A DNA stretch of 64,000 nucleotides, from NCBI RefSeq assembly GCF_025149465.1, contig NZ_CP102275.1:310001-374000 (forward strand). Reading direction: 5' to 3'. The stretch is from Thomasclavelia spiroformis DSM 1552. Lineage in GTDB: Bacteria > Bacillota_I > Bacilli_A > Erysipelotrichales > Coprobacillaceae. The position numbers and the translations under genes are program-made. The notes under the pieces are model-generated. The model was given only the letters and a program-made list of their open reading frames with translations, was not told where the DNA came from and searched no databases. Positions 1 to 9,700 of the stretch are shown here, piece after piece (within the stretch, counting starts at the first letter, position 1; every line of letters starts with the position of its first letter).

Positions 1-1082
1 TTTTAAATGATGAACAAAAAACTGAAGCAAAACAAAAAAATGAACAATTAATATCGGTTAATTTAAAGAATGCATATCTTAGTTTAGAAGAAGAATTAAA
101 GAAAATAACACCAACTAATACAGAAAATCAAGGATTATATTTTAGTCCTAATGGAAAAGAATATTATGAAGATATGCTTAAAGGTGAAGTTGGAACTGAT
201 ATGAGTGTTGCAGAGGTTAAAGAATATCTTCAAAATAAAATGCTTGAAGTTTACCAAGAAATGACAACATTGATACAAGAAAATCCAGATTTGGCTAATA
301 TGACAAATTTAAATGATGTAAAATATTCAGACTTCACTTCAGTATCAGAAACATTAGATTATTTAAAAACAGCAATAAATACAGATTTTCCTAAAATTGA
401 TAATTTAAATTATGAAATTATTACAGTACCTGATGCATGGAAGGATAATTTCTCACCAGCAGCTTATTTACAAGGAAAAATAGATGCACCAATTGATACA
501 CCAGAATTAATCTATATAAATGGTGAATATTCACAAAGTTTGTTTGGAACAATTGAACATGAAGGATATCCAGGGCATATGTATCAACATACGTATTTTA
601 AACAACAAAAGAATATTCCAACAGTAAGATATTTAATGGATTATAATGGATATAGTGAAGGCTGGGCAACATATGTAGAATGGAATGGTTATAAGTATGC
701 TCCAGTAGAAGATAAAGATGTGTTGCATCTTTTAAGTTTAAATGATAAATTTACATCAATTGTGATTGGTTTAATGGATATTGGAATTCATTATGATGGA
801 TGGACATATGAGGATTATAAGAATTACTGGAAAGAAAATTTTAATATTGATGATGAAGAAGTTATGTTAGAACAATATAATTTGTTTATTGAAACACCTA
901 CAAATTATTTACAATATTATTTATCTGGATTCTTATTTGAGGATCTATATAATAATGCAAGTAAAGAATTAGGGGATAAATTTTCAGCAGTAGATTTTCA
1001 TGAAGTAATTTTATCTACAGGTCCTGCGCCATTTAAGATTTTAGAAAAACAAGTAAATAAATATATTAATTCAAATAAATAG
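1..1082 (+). CDS. DUF885 family putative metallopeptidase, C-terminal part
   Basis: The frame is open from the left edge (first full codon at position 3) to the TAG at 1080, so this is the last ~359 residues of a longer protein whose start lies outside the window. HEGYPGHMYQH is the HExxH-like zinc motif typical of DUF885 proteins, and SEGWATY further on matches their conserved EGWA segment. Family members are usually 550-600 residues, so a bit over half is visible. DUF885 proteins are regarded as zinc-dependent peptidases, but the substrate here is unknown. A terminator follows directly. Whether a signal peptide exists cannot be judged. Confidence 0.88.
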   Translation, partial: LNDEQKTEAKQKNEQLISVNLKNAYLSLEEELKKITPTNTENQGLYFSPNGKEYYEDMLKGEVGTDMSVAEVKEYLQNKMLEVYQEMTTLIQENPDLANMTNLNDVKYSDFTSVSETLDYLKTAINTDFPKIDNLNYEIITVPDAWKDNFSPAAYLQGKIDAPIDTPELIYINGEYSQSLFGTIEHEGYPGHMYQHTYFKQQKNIPTVRYLMDYNGYSEGWATYVEWNGYKYAPVEDKDVLHLLSLNDKFTSIVIGLMDIGIHYDGWTYEDYKNYWKENFNIDDEEVMLEQYNLFIETPTNYLQYYLSGFLFEDLYNNASKELGDKFSAVDFHEVILSTGPAPFKILEKQVNKYINSNK

Positions 1083-1088
1083 TTATTT

Positions 1089-1120
1089 AAATGATCTATC
1101 TTTGATAGATCATTTTTATT
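1089..1120 (+). terminator. Rho-independent terminator after DUF885 gene
   Basis: A 12-bp perfect stem (1089-1100 with 1104-1115), a 3-nt loop and a T-rich tail lie 7 bases after the stop codon. Confidence 0.85.
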
Positions 1121-1312
1121 TGTAATAAAAATGTAATAAATTATTATGTTTTTTGTAGTAATTTTATATGGGAATATTAAAAAAACATTCTTCATTTTTA
1201 GATATTATTATATATATATCAAATATAGATTTTATGGAGGGATTAAAATTAATAAATGTAGTAGTAATTAGATTAAAGATGATAATAAAAATTATATTAA
1301 AGGGGAATGTTA

Positions 1313-2335
1313 ATGTTACATAGAAAAAGAAGAGTATCGAGAGAAAATATTATTGTTATTATTGGGATTTTAGTTATTTTAATGGGATTTGTTTTCTTTA
1401 ATTTTGAACGAATTAATTTATTTTTAAAGGGTTATTCATTTAGTGAACAGAGTGTTATTTTAAATTTAGATGATGAAACAGTTAAACGTTTTTTGAATAA
1501 TAGTGAATTGATTGATATTAAATCGTGGAATGATATTGATAATGATAAACATTATCTAGAATATCAAAAATATCAAGAATATAAAAAACAATTATCAAAA
1601 AAAGAAGTGATTGGATATATTGATACATTTTATGATAAATACTATAAAAAATTAATTAAATTAAATTATACTTATGATCAAATGATTTCATTAATGAAAC
1701 ATGCTTTAATTAATGACTTTCAAATATTAATTGATAATAACTATAGTTATTCAAAAATACAGCCATATTTAAATATAAATGGAATAACATTTAAAGATAT
1801 AAGCAAATACATATCATCAAATAAAGAACCAATTGCACCTGATTGTAATAATAAAAAATTACGTAAAGATGCAGCTAAAGCTTTGGAAGAGATGTACCAA
1901 GATGCATTAAAAAAAGGCTATCATTTAGTTTTAAATAGTGGATATCGCAGTTATGAAAGTCAAATGGAAATATATGAGGAGTATTTTAGGAAGTATGATA
2001 AAATAACTGCTAGTAAATTAGTTTCAAAGCCAGGTTCTAGTGAACATCAATTAGGATTAGGTGTTAATCTTACTAGTCAAAGTGTTGTTGATAAAAAAAG
2101 AATGGTATTTGGAGATAGTGATGAGTATAAGTGGGTGGTAAAAAATGCACATAAATATGGCTTTATTTTGAGATATCCTAAAGATCGTTCTTCTTTTACA
2201 GGAATTGTTAATGAGCCGTGGCATTTTAGATATGTTGGTAAAAAAATAGCTAAAATAATCTATGATAATGATTGGATATTGGAAGATTATATTTTAAAGT
2301 ATGGATTTGATTATGAGTTAAAGATGATTAGGTAA
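1313..2335 (+). CDS. M15B (VanY/LdcB-like) peptidase with altered metal site
   Basis: Membrane-anchored protein of 340 residues. A single N-terminal helix follows the basic start LHRKRRVSREN, and a D-alanyl-D-alanine carboxypeptidase/L,D-carboxypeptidase domain fills the second half. Family signatures are SGYRSYESQ, SEHQLGLGVNL and EPWHFRYVG. In M15B enzymes the zinc is held by the His of SxHxxGxxxD, its Asp, and the His of PWH. Both histidines are here, but the Asp position reads Asn (GLGVNLT). The enzyme may therefore be weakened, or have become a peptidoglycan binder. The start is placed at 1313 because AGGGG (1301-1305) is correctly spaced for it; the ATG at 1307 is too close. Confidence 0.82.
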   Translation: MLHRKRRVSRENIIVIIGILVILMGFVFFNFERINLFLKGYSFSEQSVILNLDDETVKRFLNNSELIDIKSWNDIDNDKHYLEYQKYQEYKKQLSKKEVIGYIDTFYDKYYKKLIKLNYTYDQMISLMKHALINDFQILIDNNYSYSKIQPYLNINGITFKDISKYISSNKEPIAPDCNNKKLRKDAAKALEEMYQDALKKGYHLVLNSGYRSYESQMEIYEEYFRKYDKITASKLVSKPGSSEHQLGLGVNLTSQSVVDKKRMVFGDSDEYKWVVKNAHKYGFILRYPKDRSSFTGIVNEPWHFRYVGKKIAKIIYDNDWILEDYILKYGFDYELKMIR

Positions 2336-2361
2336 TGTGGATAGTATTTCCACATTTTTTT
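2334..2361 (+). terminator. Terminator after M15B gene
   Basis: An 8-bp stem (2334-2341 with 2349-2356) with a 7-nt loop and a T-run overlaps the stop codon. The rest of the gap to 2580 is AT-rich and I see no feature in it. Confidence 0.75.
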
Positions 2362-2580
2362 ATAGAAAATTAATGTATGTATGGTTTGAGTATGATTATT
2401 ATGTTAAACTCTTTTAGTGAAGTAAATATTTTAAAAATTTCCAGGGAAATAATAGAAAAATGTTATTTTTTATATTATATAGTAAATTAAATACTAGTAA
2501 TATTTATTAAATGGATTTAAAATGCTTATAAGAATTTTAGAAAAAATAACTGTTGTTTTAATATAATGATGGAGGTATTT

Positions 2581-3255
2581 ATGAAACGAACAAAGCTTGA
2601 TGATCGTGTGTTGCCAAATTATACTCGAGGAGAAGAGATATTTAATATGGTAACTCATATTGTGGGAGGGGCATTTGGAATAGCGGTATTAGTGTTATGT
2701 ATTGTTTTTGGCGCAATTAGAGGTAATGGATATGGAATTGTGTCAGGAATTATATATGGGGTTTCTATGATTTTACTGTATACTATGAGTAGTATTTATC
2801 ATGGATTATCGCCAAATACTAAAGGCAAAAAAGTGTTTCAAATAATGGATCATTGTTCTATTTTTGTTTTGATTGCAGGTACTTATACGCCGGTAGTATT
2901 ATGTTCAATTCGACCAATTGATCCATTTTGGGGTTGGACAATTTTTGCTGTTGTTTGGATTTTTACAATTATTGGAATTGTTTTAAATGCGATAGATATT
3001 GAAAGTAATGCTAAATTTTCAATGATTTGTTATTTAGTAATGGGATGGTGCATCGTTTTTAAATTTAATTTATTACCAGAAGCAGTAGGTTTTAATGGAG
3101 TTTTATTATTAGTGTTAGGTGGAATAGCTTATACTGCAGGAACAGTTTTTTATGTTCTTGGAGATAAAATTCGCTATATGCATAGTATTTGGCATTTGTG
3201 GATATTGTTAGGTAGTGTGCTGCATTTTTTATGTATTATCTTGTATGTTATTTAA
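2581..3255 (+). CDS. hemolysin III family / TrhA-like membrane protein
   Basis: Seven-helix integral membrane protein of 224 residues in the PAQR/hemolysin III (YqfA, TrhA) family. The family fingerprint is visible: an acidic N-terminal segment, SSIYHG in the second to third helix region, DHCSIFVLIAGTYTP in the middle and HSIWHLW near the C-terminus. These conserved His, Asp and Ser residues form the family's putative metal site. Bacterial members are linked to membrane-fluidity homeostasis rather than proven haemolysis. GGAGG at 2571-2575 fixes the start at 2581; an ATG 15 bases upstream lacks a site. An ABC-F gene follows after 25 bases, probably co-transcribed. Confidence 0.9.
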   Translation: MKRTKLDDRVLPNYTRGEEIFNMVTHIVGGAFGIAVLVLCIVFGAIRGNGYGIVSGIIYGVSMILLYTMSSIYHGLSPNTKGKKVFQIMDHCSIFVLIAGTYTPVVLCSIRPIDPFWGWTIFAVVWIFTIIGIVLNAIDIESNAKFSMICYLVMGWCIVFKFNLLPEAVGFNGVLLLVLGGIAYTAGTVFYVLGDKIRYMHSIWHLWILLGSVLHFLCIILYVI

Positions 3256-3280
3256 ATATTTGTATGAAAAGAGGTAAATA

Positions 3281-4834
3281 ATGAGTATTTTAAATGTTGA
3301 AAATGTGAGTCATGATTTTGGTGGAAGAACAATTTTAGAAAATGCAAGTTTTAGGTTATTGAATGGGGAGCATATTGGATTAGTTGGTGCTAATGGAGAA
3401 GGTAAATCAACCTTTTTAAATATCATCACTGGTAAGATTACCCCTGATGCTGGTAAAATTGAATGGTGTAAAAGAATTACAACTGGATATTTAGATCAAT
3501 ATACAGTTTTAAAACCAGGTCAAACGATTTATGAAGTGTTACAAGATGCTTTTAAATATTACTTTGATTTAGAACAGGAAATGTTATCGATGTATGAGCA
3601 AATGGCAAATTGTGATAGTGAGACAATGGAAAAACTAATGGAAGAAGTTGGTGAAATACAGGAAATATTGGATCATGGTGGTTTTTATATGATTGATGTT
3701 AAAATCAAAGAAATTGCAAGTGGTTTGGGTTTAAATGATATTGGTTTAGATAAACCGGTAGATGCATTATCTGGAGGACAACGTTCAAAGGTTTTATTGA
3801 CTAAGTTATTATTAGAAAATCCTATGATTTTGATTCTTGATGAACCAACTAATTATTTAGATGAGCAGCATATTAATTGGTTAATTAATTTTTTGAAAAA
3901 TTATGATAACGCATTTATTTTAGTTAGTCATGATATTACTTTTTTAAATCAGGTTATTAATGTTATATATCATTTAGAAGATGGAATTTTAACTAGATAC
4001 AAAGGAGATTATAATTATTATATACAACAAATTGAATTAAAAAAAAGACAACAAGAAGCAAGTTATCAAAAACAACAAAAGGAAATTGCTGATCTTGAAG
4101 ATTTTATTGCTCGAAATAAAGCGCGTGTAGCAACTAGAAATATGGCTAGTTCAAGACAGAAAAAGTTAGATAAAATGGATTTGATTGCAAAACCTAAAGA
4201 AAAGATTAAACCAACGTTTTCTTTCCTTGAAGCAAGGACACCTGGTAAGGTCTTATTTGAGTGTAAAGATTTGGTAATTGGCTATAATTCACCTTTAACA
4301 AAACCAATGAATATTATTTTTGAAAGAAATAAAAAAATTGCGATTAAAGGAGTCAATGGTTTAGGAAAAACAACATTATTAAAAACACTAATTGGTATGC
4401 AAACACCATATAGTGGAATAGTAGAAAAAGATCCATATGTTGAAATAGGTTTTTTTAAACAAGAAGAAGCAGCTATAAATAAAACTGCACTAGAATATAT
4501 ATGGGATGAATTTCCAGATCGTAATAATGGTGAAATAAGATCTATGTTAGCAAAATGTGGATTGACAACTGAGCATATTCAATCGTTGATGAAAGTTTTA
4601 TCCGGTGGTGAAAATGCGAAAGTTAGATTATGTAAAATTATGAATCGTGAAGCTAATATATTAGTCTTAGATGAACCAACAAATCATTTAGATGTTGATG
4701 CTAAAGCATCTTTACAAACAGCAATTAAAGCTTTTAAAGGAGCTGTTATTTTAGTTAGTCACGAACCAGAATTTTATTTACCAATAGTAGATGAAGTAAT
4801 TAATTTAGAAGAATGTTCAACGAAGATAATATAA
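3281..4834 (+). CDS. ABC-F family ATPase
   Basis: Soluble protein of 517 residues with two ATP-binding cassettes in tandem and no membrane segments, the ABC-F arrangement. Cassette 1 has Walker A GANGEGKST, signature LSGGQRSK and Walker B LILDEPTNYLD. Cassette 2 has GVNGLGKTT, LSGGENAKVR and LVLDEPTNHLD. The linker between them (about residues 245-310) is Lys/Gln/Arg-rich, as in ribosome-binding members. ABC-F proteins act on the ribosomal E site as translation factors or antibiotic-protection proteins. The sequence does not say which, and chromosomal housekeeping company favours a factor of the YkpA/YbiT kind. AGAGG precedes the start. Confidence 0.9.
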   Translation: MSILNVENVSHDFGGRTILENASFRLLNGEHIGLVGANGEGKSTFLNIITGKITPDAGKIEWCKRITTGYLDQYTVLKPGQTIYEVLQDAFKYYFDLEQEMLSMYEQMANCDSETMEKLMEEVGEIQEILDHGGFYMIDVKIKEIASGLGLNDIGLDKPVDALSGGQRSKVLLTKLLLENPMILILDEPTNYLDEQHINWLINFLKNYDNAFILVSHDITFLNQVINVIYHLEDGILTRYKGDYNYYIQQIELKKRQQEASYQKQQKEIADLEDFIARNKARVATRNMASSRQKKLDKMDLIAKPKEKIKPTFSFLEARTPGKVLFECKDLVIGYNSPLTKPMNIIFERNKKIAIKGVNGLGKTTLLKTLIGMQTPYSGIVEKDPYVEIGFFKQEEAAINKTALEYIWDEFPDRNNGEIRSMLAKCGLTTEHIQSLMKVLSGGENAKVRLCKIMNREANILVLDEPTNHLDVDAKASLQTAIKAFKGAVILVSHEPEFYLPIVDEVINLEECSTKII

Positions 4835-4861
4835 AACAGATAGGTATAAATTAGATCTTAG

Positions 4862-4898
4862 TAAAAAATCACTGTAGATAATTTTTACAGTGGTTTTT
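4862..4898. terminator. Bidirectional terminator between convergent genes
   Basis: A 7-bp core stem (4870-4876 with 4886-4892) is flanked by A-run and T-run, so it can end both the ABC-F transcript and the minus-strand gene arriving from 4923. Confidence 0.75.
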
Positions 4899-4922
4899 AT
4901 GTATTTAATATAGTAATATTTT

Positions 4923-5237
4923 TTATAGTACAATAGCTTGTATTATGTGAATAACTACTAAAATGGAAAAAATAATAGATAGTAATATGTTATATTTTTT
5001 CCATTTTAGATTATTTCTTTTTAAAATATAAGCAAATATGATAACAACTAATAAACTTAGCCATGCAAGTTTACCAGTAATCATAGCTGTATTTTTTGTT
5101 TCCAAAATACCATGAATAATTGAAAAAACAAGTAATGACCATGCTAAAGGAATGTGATAGCGTGAAATTTTTTTATTCATAGGAATAACAAGACATAATA
5201 AAAATAAGATTAAACAAATTATTGTAATAATATTCAT
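4923..5237 (-). CDS. small four-helix membrane protein, unknown function
   Basis: 104 residues, nearly all hydrophobic, arranged as four predicted membrane helices with short basic connections (KKISRYH, KRNNLKWKK). Histidines sit inside helix 2 (SIIHG) and helix 4 (VVIHIIQ). Such pairs can bind heme in cytochrome b561-like or DUF4405-like proteins, but I cannot assign it to a family. AGGAGG at 5244-5249 supports the start. The gene is monocistronic and has its own promoter with an inverted repeat, so it is likely regulated. Confidence 0.7.
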   Translation of the reverse strand: MNIITIICLILFLLCLVIPMNKKISRYHIPLAWSLLVFSIIHGILETKNTAMITGKLAWLSLLVVIIFAYILKRNNLKWKKYNILLSIIFSILVVIHIIQAIVL

Positions 5238-5245
5238 ATTTCCTC

Positions 5246-5299
5246 CTAATGTTAGATTAAACTAACTAACATATTATACAAAAAAGAAATCTGAGTCAA
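5246..5299 (-). promoter_or_regulatory. Promoter with inverted repeat for the four-helix protein
   Basis: Reading leftwards: TTGACT (5299-5294), a 15-bp spacer, TATAAT (5278-5273), then the dyad GTTAG-6-CTAAC between the promoter and the ribosome-binding site. The short spacer and the dyad suggest a repressor operator. The repressor is not in the window. Confidence 0.45.
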
Positions 5300-5355
5300 T
5301 AAAAAATATAAAACTTTTATAGTTTATGTTAAAATAACAAAGAGAGGATAGAACA

Positions 5356-5901
5356 ATGGTAAAAAGATGTAGTTGGGTAGATGAAAATTCTACAATATAT
5401 AAAGATTATCATGATCATGAATGGGGGAAACCTGTTTATGATGATGAAAAGTTATACGAAATGTTTTTATTAGAAACATTTCAAGCAGGATTATCTTGGA
5501 TTACAATTTTAAAAAAAAGAGAATCTTTTAAAATAGCATTTGATAATTTTGATGTTAATAAAATTGCAAGATATGATGAAAATAAAATTGAGCAGTTAAT
5601 GGAAAATAAAGATATTATTAGAAATAGACGAAAAATTGCAGCTGCTATTAAAAATGCAAAAATTTTCATTGAGATACAAAATGAATTTGGTAGTTTTTCA
5701 AAGTATTTATGGGGTTTTACAAATTATCAGATAATAAAGAATCAAGATAATATGATTAAAACCACATCAGCATTATCTGATGAAATTTCTAAGGATTTGA
5801 AAAAAAGGAAAATGAGCTTTGTAGGATCGGTGACAATTTATTCTTATTTACAAGCTGTAGGAATTGTCAATGATCATGAAAAGAGTTGTTTTTGTTATTA
5901 G
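5356..5901 (+). CDS. tag: DNA-3-methyladenine glycosylase I
   Basis: Base-excision repair enzyme that removes 3-methyladenine from alkylated DNA. The 181 residues match the normal Tag size. Zinc-site residues are where Tag has them: Cys near the N-terminus (KRCSWV), His in HDHEWG, and the C-terminal NDHEKSCFC. The LLETFQAGLSW segment is the family's most conserved helix. GAGAGG at 5340-5346 supports the start. The stop codon overlaps the ribosome-binding site of the following HAD gene, so the two are translated from one transcript. Confidence 0.95.
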   Translation: MVKRCSWVDENSTIYKDYHDHEWGKPVYDDEKLYEMFLLETFQAGLSWITILKKRESFKIAFDNFDVNKIARYDENKIEQLMENKDIIRNRRKIAAAIKNAKIFIEIQNEFGSFSKYLWGFTNYQIIKNQDNMIKTTSALSDEISKDLKKRKMSFVGSVTIYSYLQAVGIVNDHEKSCFCY

Positions 5902-5911
5902 GAAGGTTGTT

Positions 5912-6559
5912 ATGGATAGAAAATATATTTTATTTGATTTAGATGGAACTCTTACGGATCCAATGCAAGGAATTACAAAATCAGTTCGTTATGCCTTAAA
6001 TAGTTTTGGAATAGAGGTTGATGATTTATGTAAATTGATACCTTTTATTGGACCGCCGTTAAAAGACTCATTTAAGGAATTTTATAGATTTAATGAAGAA
6101 GATGCTATTTTAGCAGTTGAAAAATATCGAGAGTATTATCGAATAGATGGTATTTTTGATAATAAAGTTTATGAAGGTATAGAAGAATGTTTAAAAGCAT
6201 TAAAGAAGGAAGATAAAATTTTAGTCCTTGCAACTTCTAAACCAGAAGTATTTGCAAAAAAGATAATGGATCATTTTAATTTAAGTAAATATTTTGATTT
6301 TATTGGTGGTAGTGAATTAAATGGAAGAAGTAAAAAAGGTGAAGTTATTGAATATGTTTTAAAAAGTATGCAAATTAATTTTGGTGATGCAATTATGGTC
6401 GGTGATCGTATGCATGATATTATTGGTGCTCATGAACATAATCTTCCATGTATAGCTGTTGAATATGGATATGGAAATGTCCAAGAATTTAAACAATATC
6501 ATGCTGATTATATTGTTAAAACTGTAAATGAATTGCAAAAATTATTATGTAATAAATAA
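5912..6559 (+). CDS. HAD-family phosphatase (phosphoglycolate phosphatase-like)
   Basis: 215-residue haloacid-dehalogenase-fold hydrolase. Motif I FDLDGTLTD holds the nucleophile Asp and the acid/base Asp, motif II is the ATSKP segment, the motif III lysine lies in SKKGEV, and motif IV is MVGDRMHD. A helical cap lies between motifs I and II (subclass I), as in Gph/PpaX-type phosphatases and related 5'-nucleotidases; the exact substrate cannot be told. The start at 5912 is chosen because AGGAAGG (5900-5906) precedes it by five bases; a longer frame into tag has no site. Second gene of the tag operon. Confidence 0.85.
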   Translation: MDRKYILFDLDGTLTDPMQGITKSVRYALNSFGIEVDDLCKLIPFIGPPLKDSFKEFYRFNEEDAILAVEKYREYYRIDGIFDNKVYEGIEECLKALKKEDKILVLATSKPEVFAKKIMDHFNLSKYFDFIGGSELNGRSKKGEVIEYVLKSMQINFGDAIMVGDRMHDIIGAHEHNLPCIAVEYGYGNVQEFKQYHADYIVKTVNELQKLLCNK

Positions 6560-6563
6560 ACTG

Positions 6564-6618
6564 AAAAGAGATTTTAATCTTATTGAAATGTAAATTTAAT
6601 GGATAAAATCTCTTTTTA
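6564..6618 (+). terminator. Terminator after HAD gene
   Basis: A 13-bp stem (6564-6576 with 6604-6616) with a long 27-nt loop and a T-run. Confidence 0.65.
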
Positions 6619-6673
6619 TTGTTTAAAGGATATGAATTTAACAAAGTATTTAAATATAAAATTATTTTTATAT

Positions 6674-6707
6674 AAAAGAAAATGAGATGAATAAATCATC
6701 CCATTTT
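6674..6707 (-). terminator. Terminator of the PL8 surface-protein gene
   Basis: A 12-bp stem with one mismatch (6679-6690 with 6696-6707) and a 5-nt loop. On the minus strand it is followed by a T-rich tail. Confidence 0.75.
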
Positions 6708-6717
6708 GTGCAATTTA

Positions 6718-9700
6718 TTAGTTGTTTTCTTTTCTTTTTAATAATGTGTATCCTGCTACACTTAATAATGTTATTGTTGCAAACATTCCTACTAAGCTTT
6801 TATCACCTGTTTTAACACTTGTACTATCAGCGTTATTTACTGATGTACTTACTGTGTTATCTACATTTGATGATGTACTTGAATTAGCCTGTAATTCTGC
6901 AATTGCTTTTTCTAATGTAGCTTTTGCACTATCTACTTCAACTTGTGAAGCATTTGGATTTTCAAATACTACTTTTGCTTCATTTAATGCTTTTGTTAAT
7001 CCATCAAATGATGCTTTTGTATAATTTGCACTGTCTAATCCTTCTGCTTGATTGATTAAATCTCCTAATAAACTCTTATCTGGAATTAATCTTAAATTCA
7101 AGAATGCTGTTACTAATTCACTGTAAGCTGTATTTACTTCTTCTTGCATTGCATTTACATCGTTATATATAACATTTGCTTCAGTTAATTTCTTATCAAA
7201 TGCTGTCCATGTACTTTCTGTATATTTAGATGAATCTAATCCGGTAACTTTATCGATGAATGCTTTTAATGCTGTTTTATCACCTTGTTTAAAGTCTAAC
7301 ATATGCATTGCTTTAGCAAGTCTATCAAATGCATTATTTACTTCTTTTTGAGTTGCATTTACATTATTATATACATCTTTAGCTTCTTGTAATGCTGCAT
7401 TGAATTCTTCTACTACAGCAGGAATTACGTTATCTAAATTAGCTTGGTTTGCTAGATCGATAGCGATACCTAACGCTGTTTTGTCTGTTTTTTCTAAGTT
7501 TACAACAATTGTATGTGTTGCTCCAGCACTTTTAGTAGTATCAATTGTAAAGCTTCCGTCCTCATTAATAGTTACTGTATCATCTTTTTGGATTACATTT
7601 TCATAACCTTTTTCTAATTTGACATTTAAAGTAACATTTTTTTGTTTTGGATCACTAACATTAATTGTCATGATACCATCTTTTGTTTCAGTATAAATAG
7701 ATGCCGAATCATTTACAGTAATACCTTCTACAGTAACTGGATCCATAGTCCATACATTCATTGCAAATATACCATTTACACTATCTTTAATTGCTTGAAC
7801 ATCAGTATCATTACGTACTACTTCAATTGTGTTATTTTTTGCAAAGTTTTCAAGCTCAGCTTCACTACTTCCTGGTAAGATAACATATTCATAACTATCA
7901 TTATTTGCATTTTGACCATGATTGATACCCATTTTAAAGAATGTATTTGTATAATTAATGTCATTTACAAAATATTCATTTATATCATCATATCTACCAG
8001 TTCTTGTATCTTTAGCAAAGTCAACATTTCCACCTTTAATAAAATAATATCCAATATCATTACCTTCACCAGTACCAGTAAAGTGAACATATGAACCATT
8101 ATCTAATGTTTTACTTTCTTTAGTTTCATCCCAATTAACTCCATTAATTGAAATTTTGTTTTCATCACTTGTCATCATACGATTTTCTACAGTTGTTTCA
8201 ATGCTTGCAGAAGTAGAACCTGTGATATTTGTTCCTAAATTCACAATCATTCCATTTAAAAAGAACCAAGATTTTTGGGCCTTTAAGTCCATTCCTAATC
8301 CTAGATTTGTTGAATTGTAATACATTGCTGCGGTACCATTTGTACCATTTGTTGTACCACCAATCCAAGATTGTGGTGAAGTTTTATTATATCCAGCACC
8401 ATCTGCTAATTCTTTAGTGTCTACAGTTGTTCCAGGTAAACGATATGGATCAACGGTAGGCCAATATCCTTCACCATATTGTTTTAAATCATCATTATAA
8501 ATATATAAAACACCAGAACCTGTGTGCCAACCATGTTTATTTTCTGTATTACCAAATTCATAATTATAAATACGAGAAGAATACATACTTAATCCCGCAG
8601 TATAATTTTCATTTACTTGAACAACACGATCCATTGATCCATATACTTTCATTCCAGTATAAATTGATGGCTTGATACTAGAGTCATTCATAATTTCTTT
8701 TGCCCCTAATAGAGCATCAAAATCTCTAGCATTAGCATAAAAATCATAATAACCTTGACTTTCAGTTAACCAATATTTAACAGCTGCTTCAAATTGATTT
8801 TTATAAACATCACTAGCACCGCTAGCAAGTAACATAATATTAGAAATAGTTTCAGAACCAGCAGCAAATTCAGTTGTAAATGGATTTGTACCAGGTGCTC
8901 TAGAGATACTACGACCATTTACCATAGACATCATTTGCCCTTTATGTATTAAAGGAATATATCCATTTAATACAGTATTATAAACATTTTCAATACGTGG
9001 ATCTAAAATATCAAAATCTGTGCCAGAAATAATAGATTTTATTTTTCCAACACCTTTTAATAATTCATTACCATAACTTCCAGTATAAGCATGTTTTGTA
9101 TGTTGAATTACTGAACCATCTTTATATAGACCATCACCAGAAGTTACTAACTTCATAACATCTGGAACTTCATCTTTAACTAAATTCATACGGTCATCAT
9201 TTTTAGCAATAATTGCACTTCCTAAAACAGAAAGACCAATATCAGTACGATTTGCACCAGTTGCAGTGTAATTTGGCCATTGAATAGATGGTCTTTTTGC
9301 ATATCCTTCAATACTCTTTGTAGCTAAATTAATTGTATCATCATTACTATAATCAGAAATGATCATTAAAATATCAACTAATGGTTGAGTACATCCAATT
9401 TGCCAATCCCACCAGTTTCCAGTTGAATAGCTACCATTATATTTTTTATCTACTACCATAAAGTTAATTGCACTAATAATATCTTTTAATAATTCAGGAT
9501 TTTCATATAATGAAGTACCTTCAACACCAAAAGCAAGTGCTAATTTTTTTATTTTAGTAAATTGAGTAGTATAATCAGCTGAAACAGTATCACTTGGGAT
9601 CCTTTGCCATAAATAAGTACGATCTGCATCTTTATTTAAAGATGACCATAATTCTTGACCTTCTTGATCAATATTCTTGACATATGCAGCAATGTCTTCA

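Noticed and set aside
3281..4834. Calling the ABC-F protein an antibiotic-resistance determinant
   Set aside because: Sequence motifs only show ABC-F membership, and the chromosomal context does not favour resistance.
7642..8417. Several plus-strand open frames opposite the PL8 gene
   Set aside because: They are antisense shadows of the AT-rich lyase sequence without RBS or family signal.
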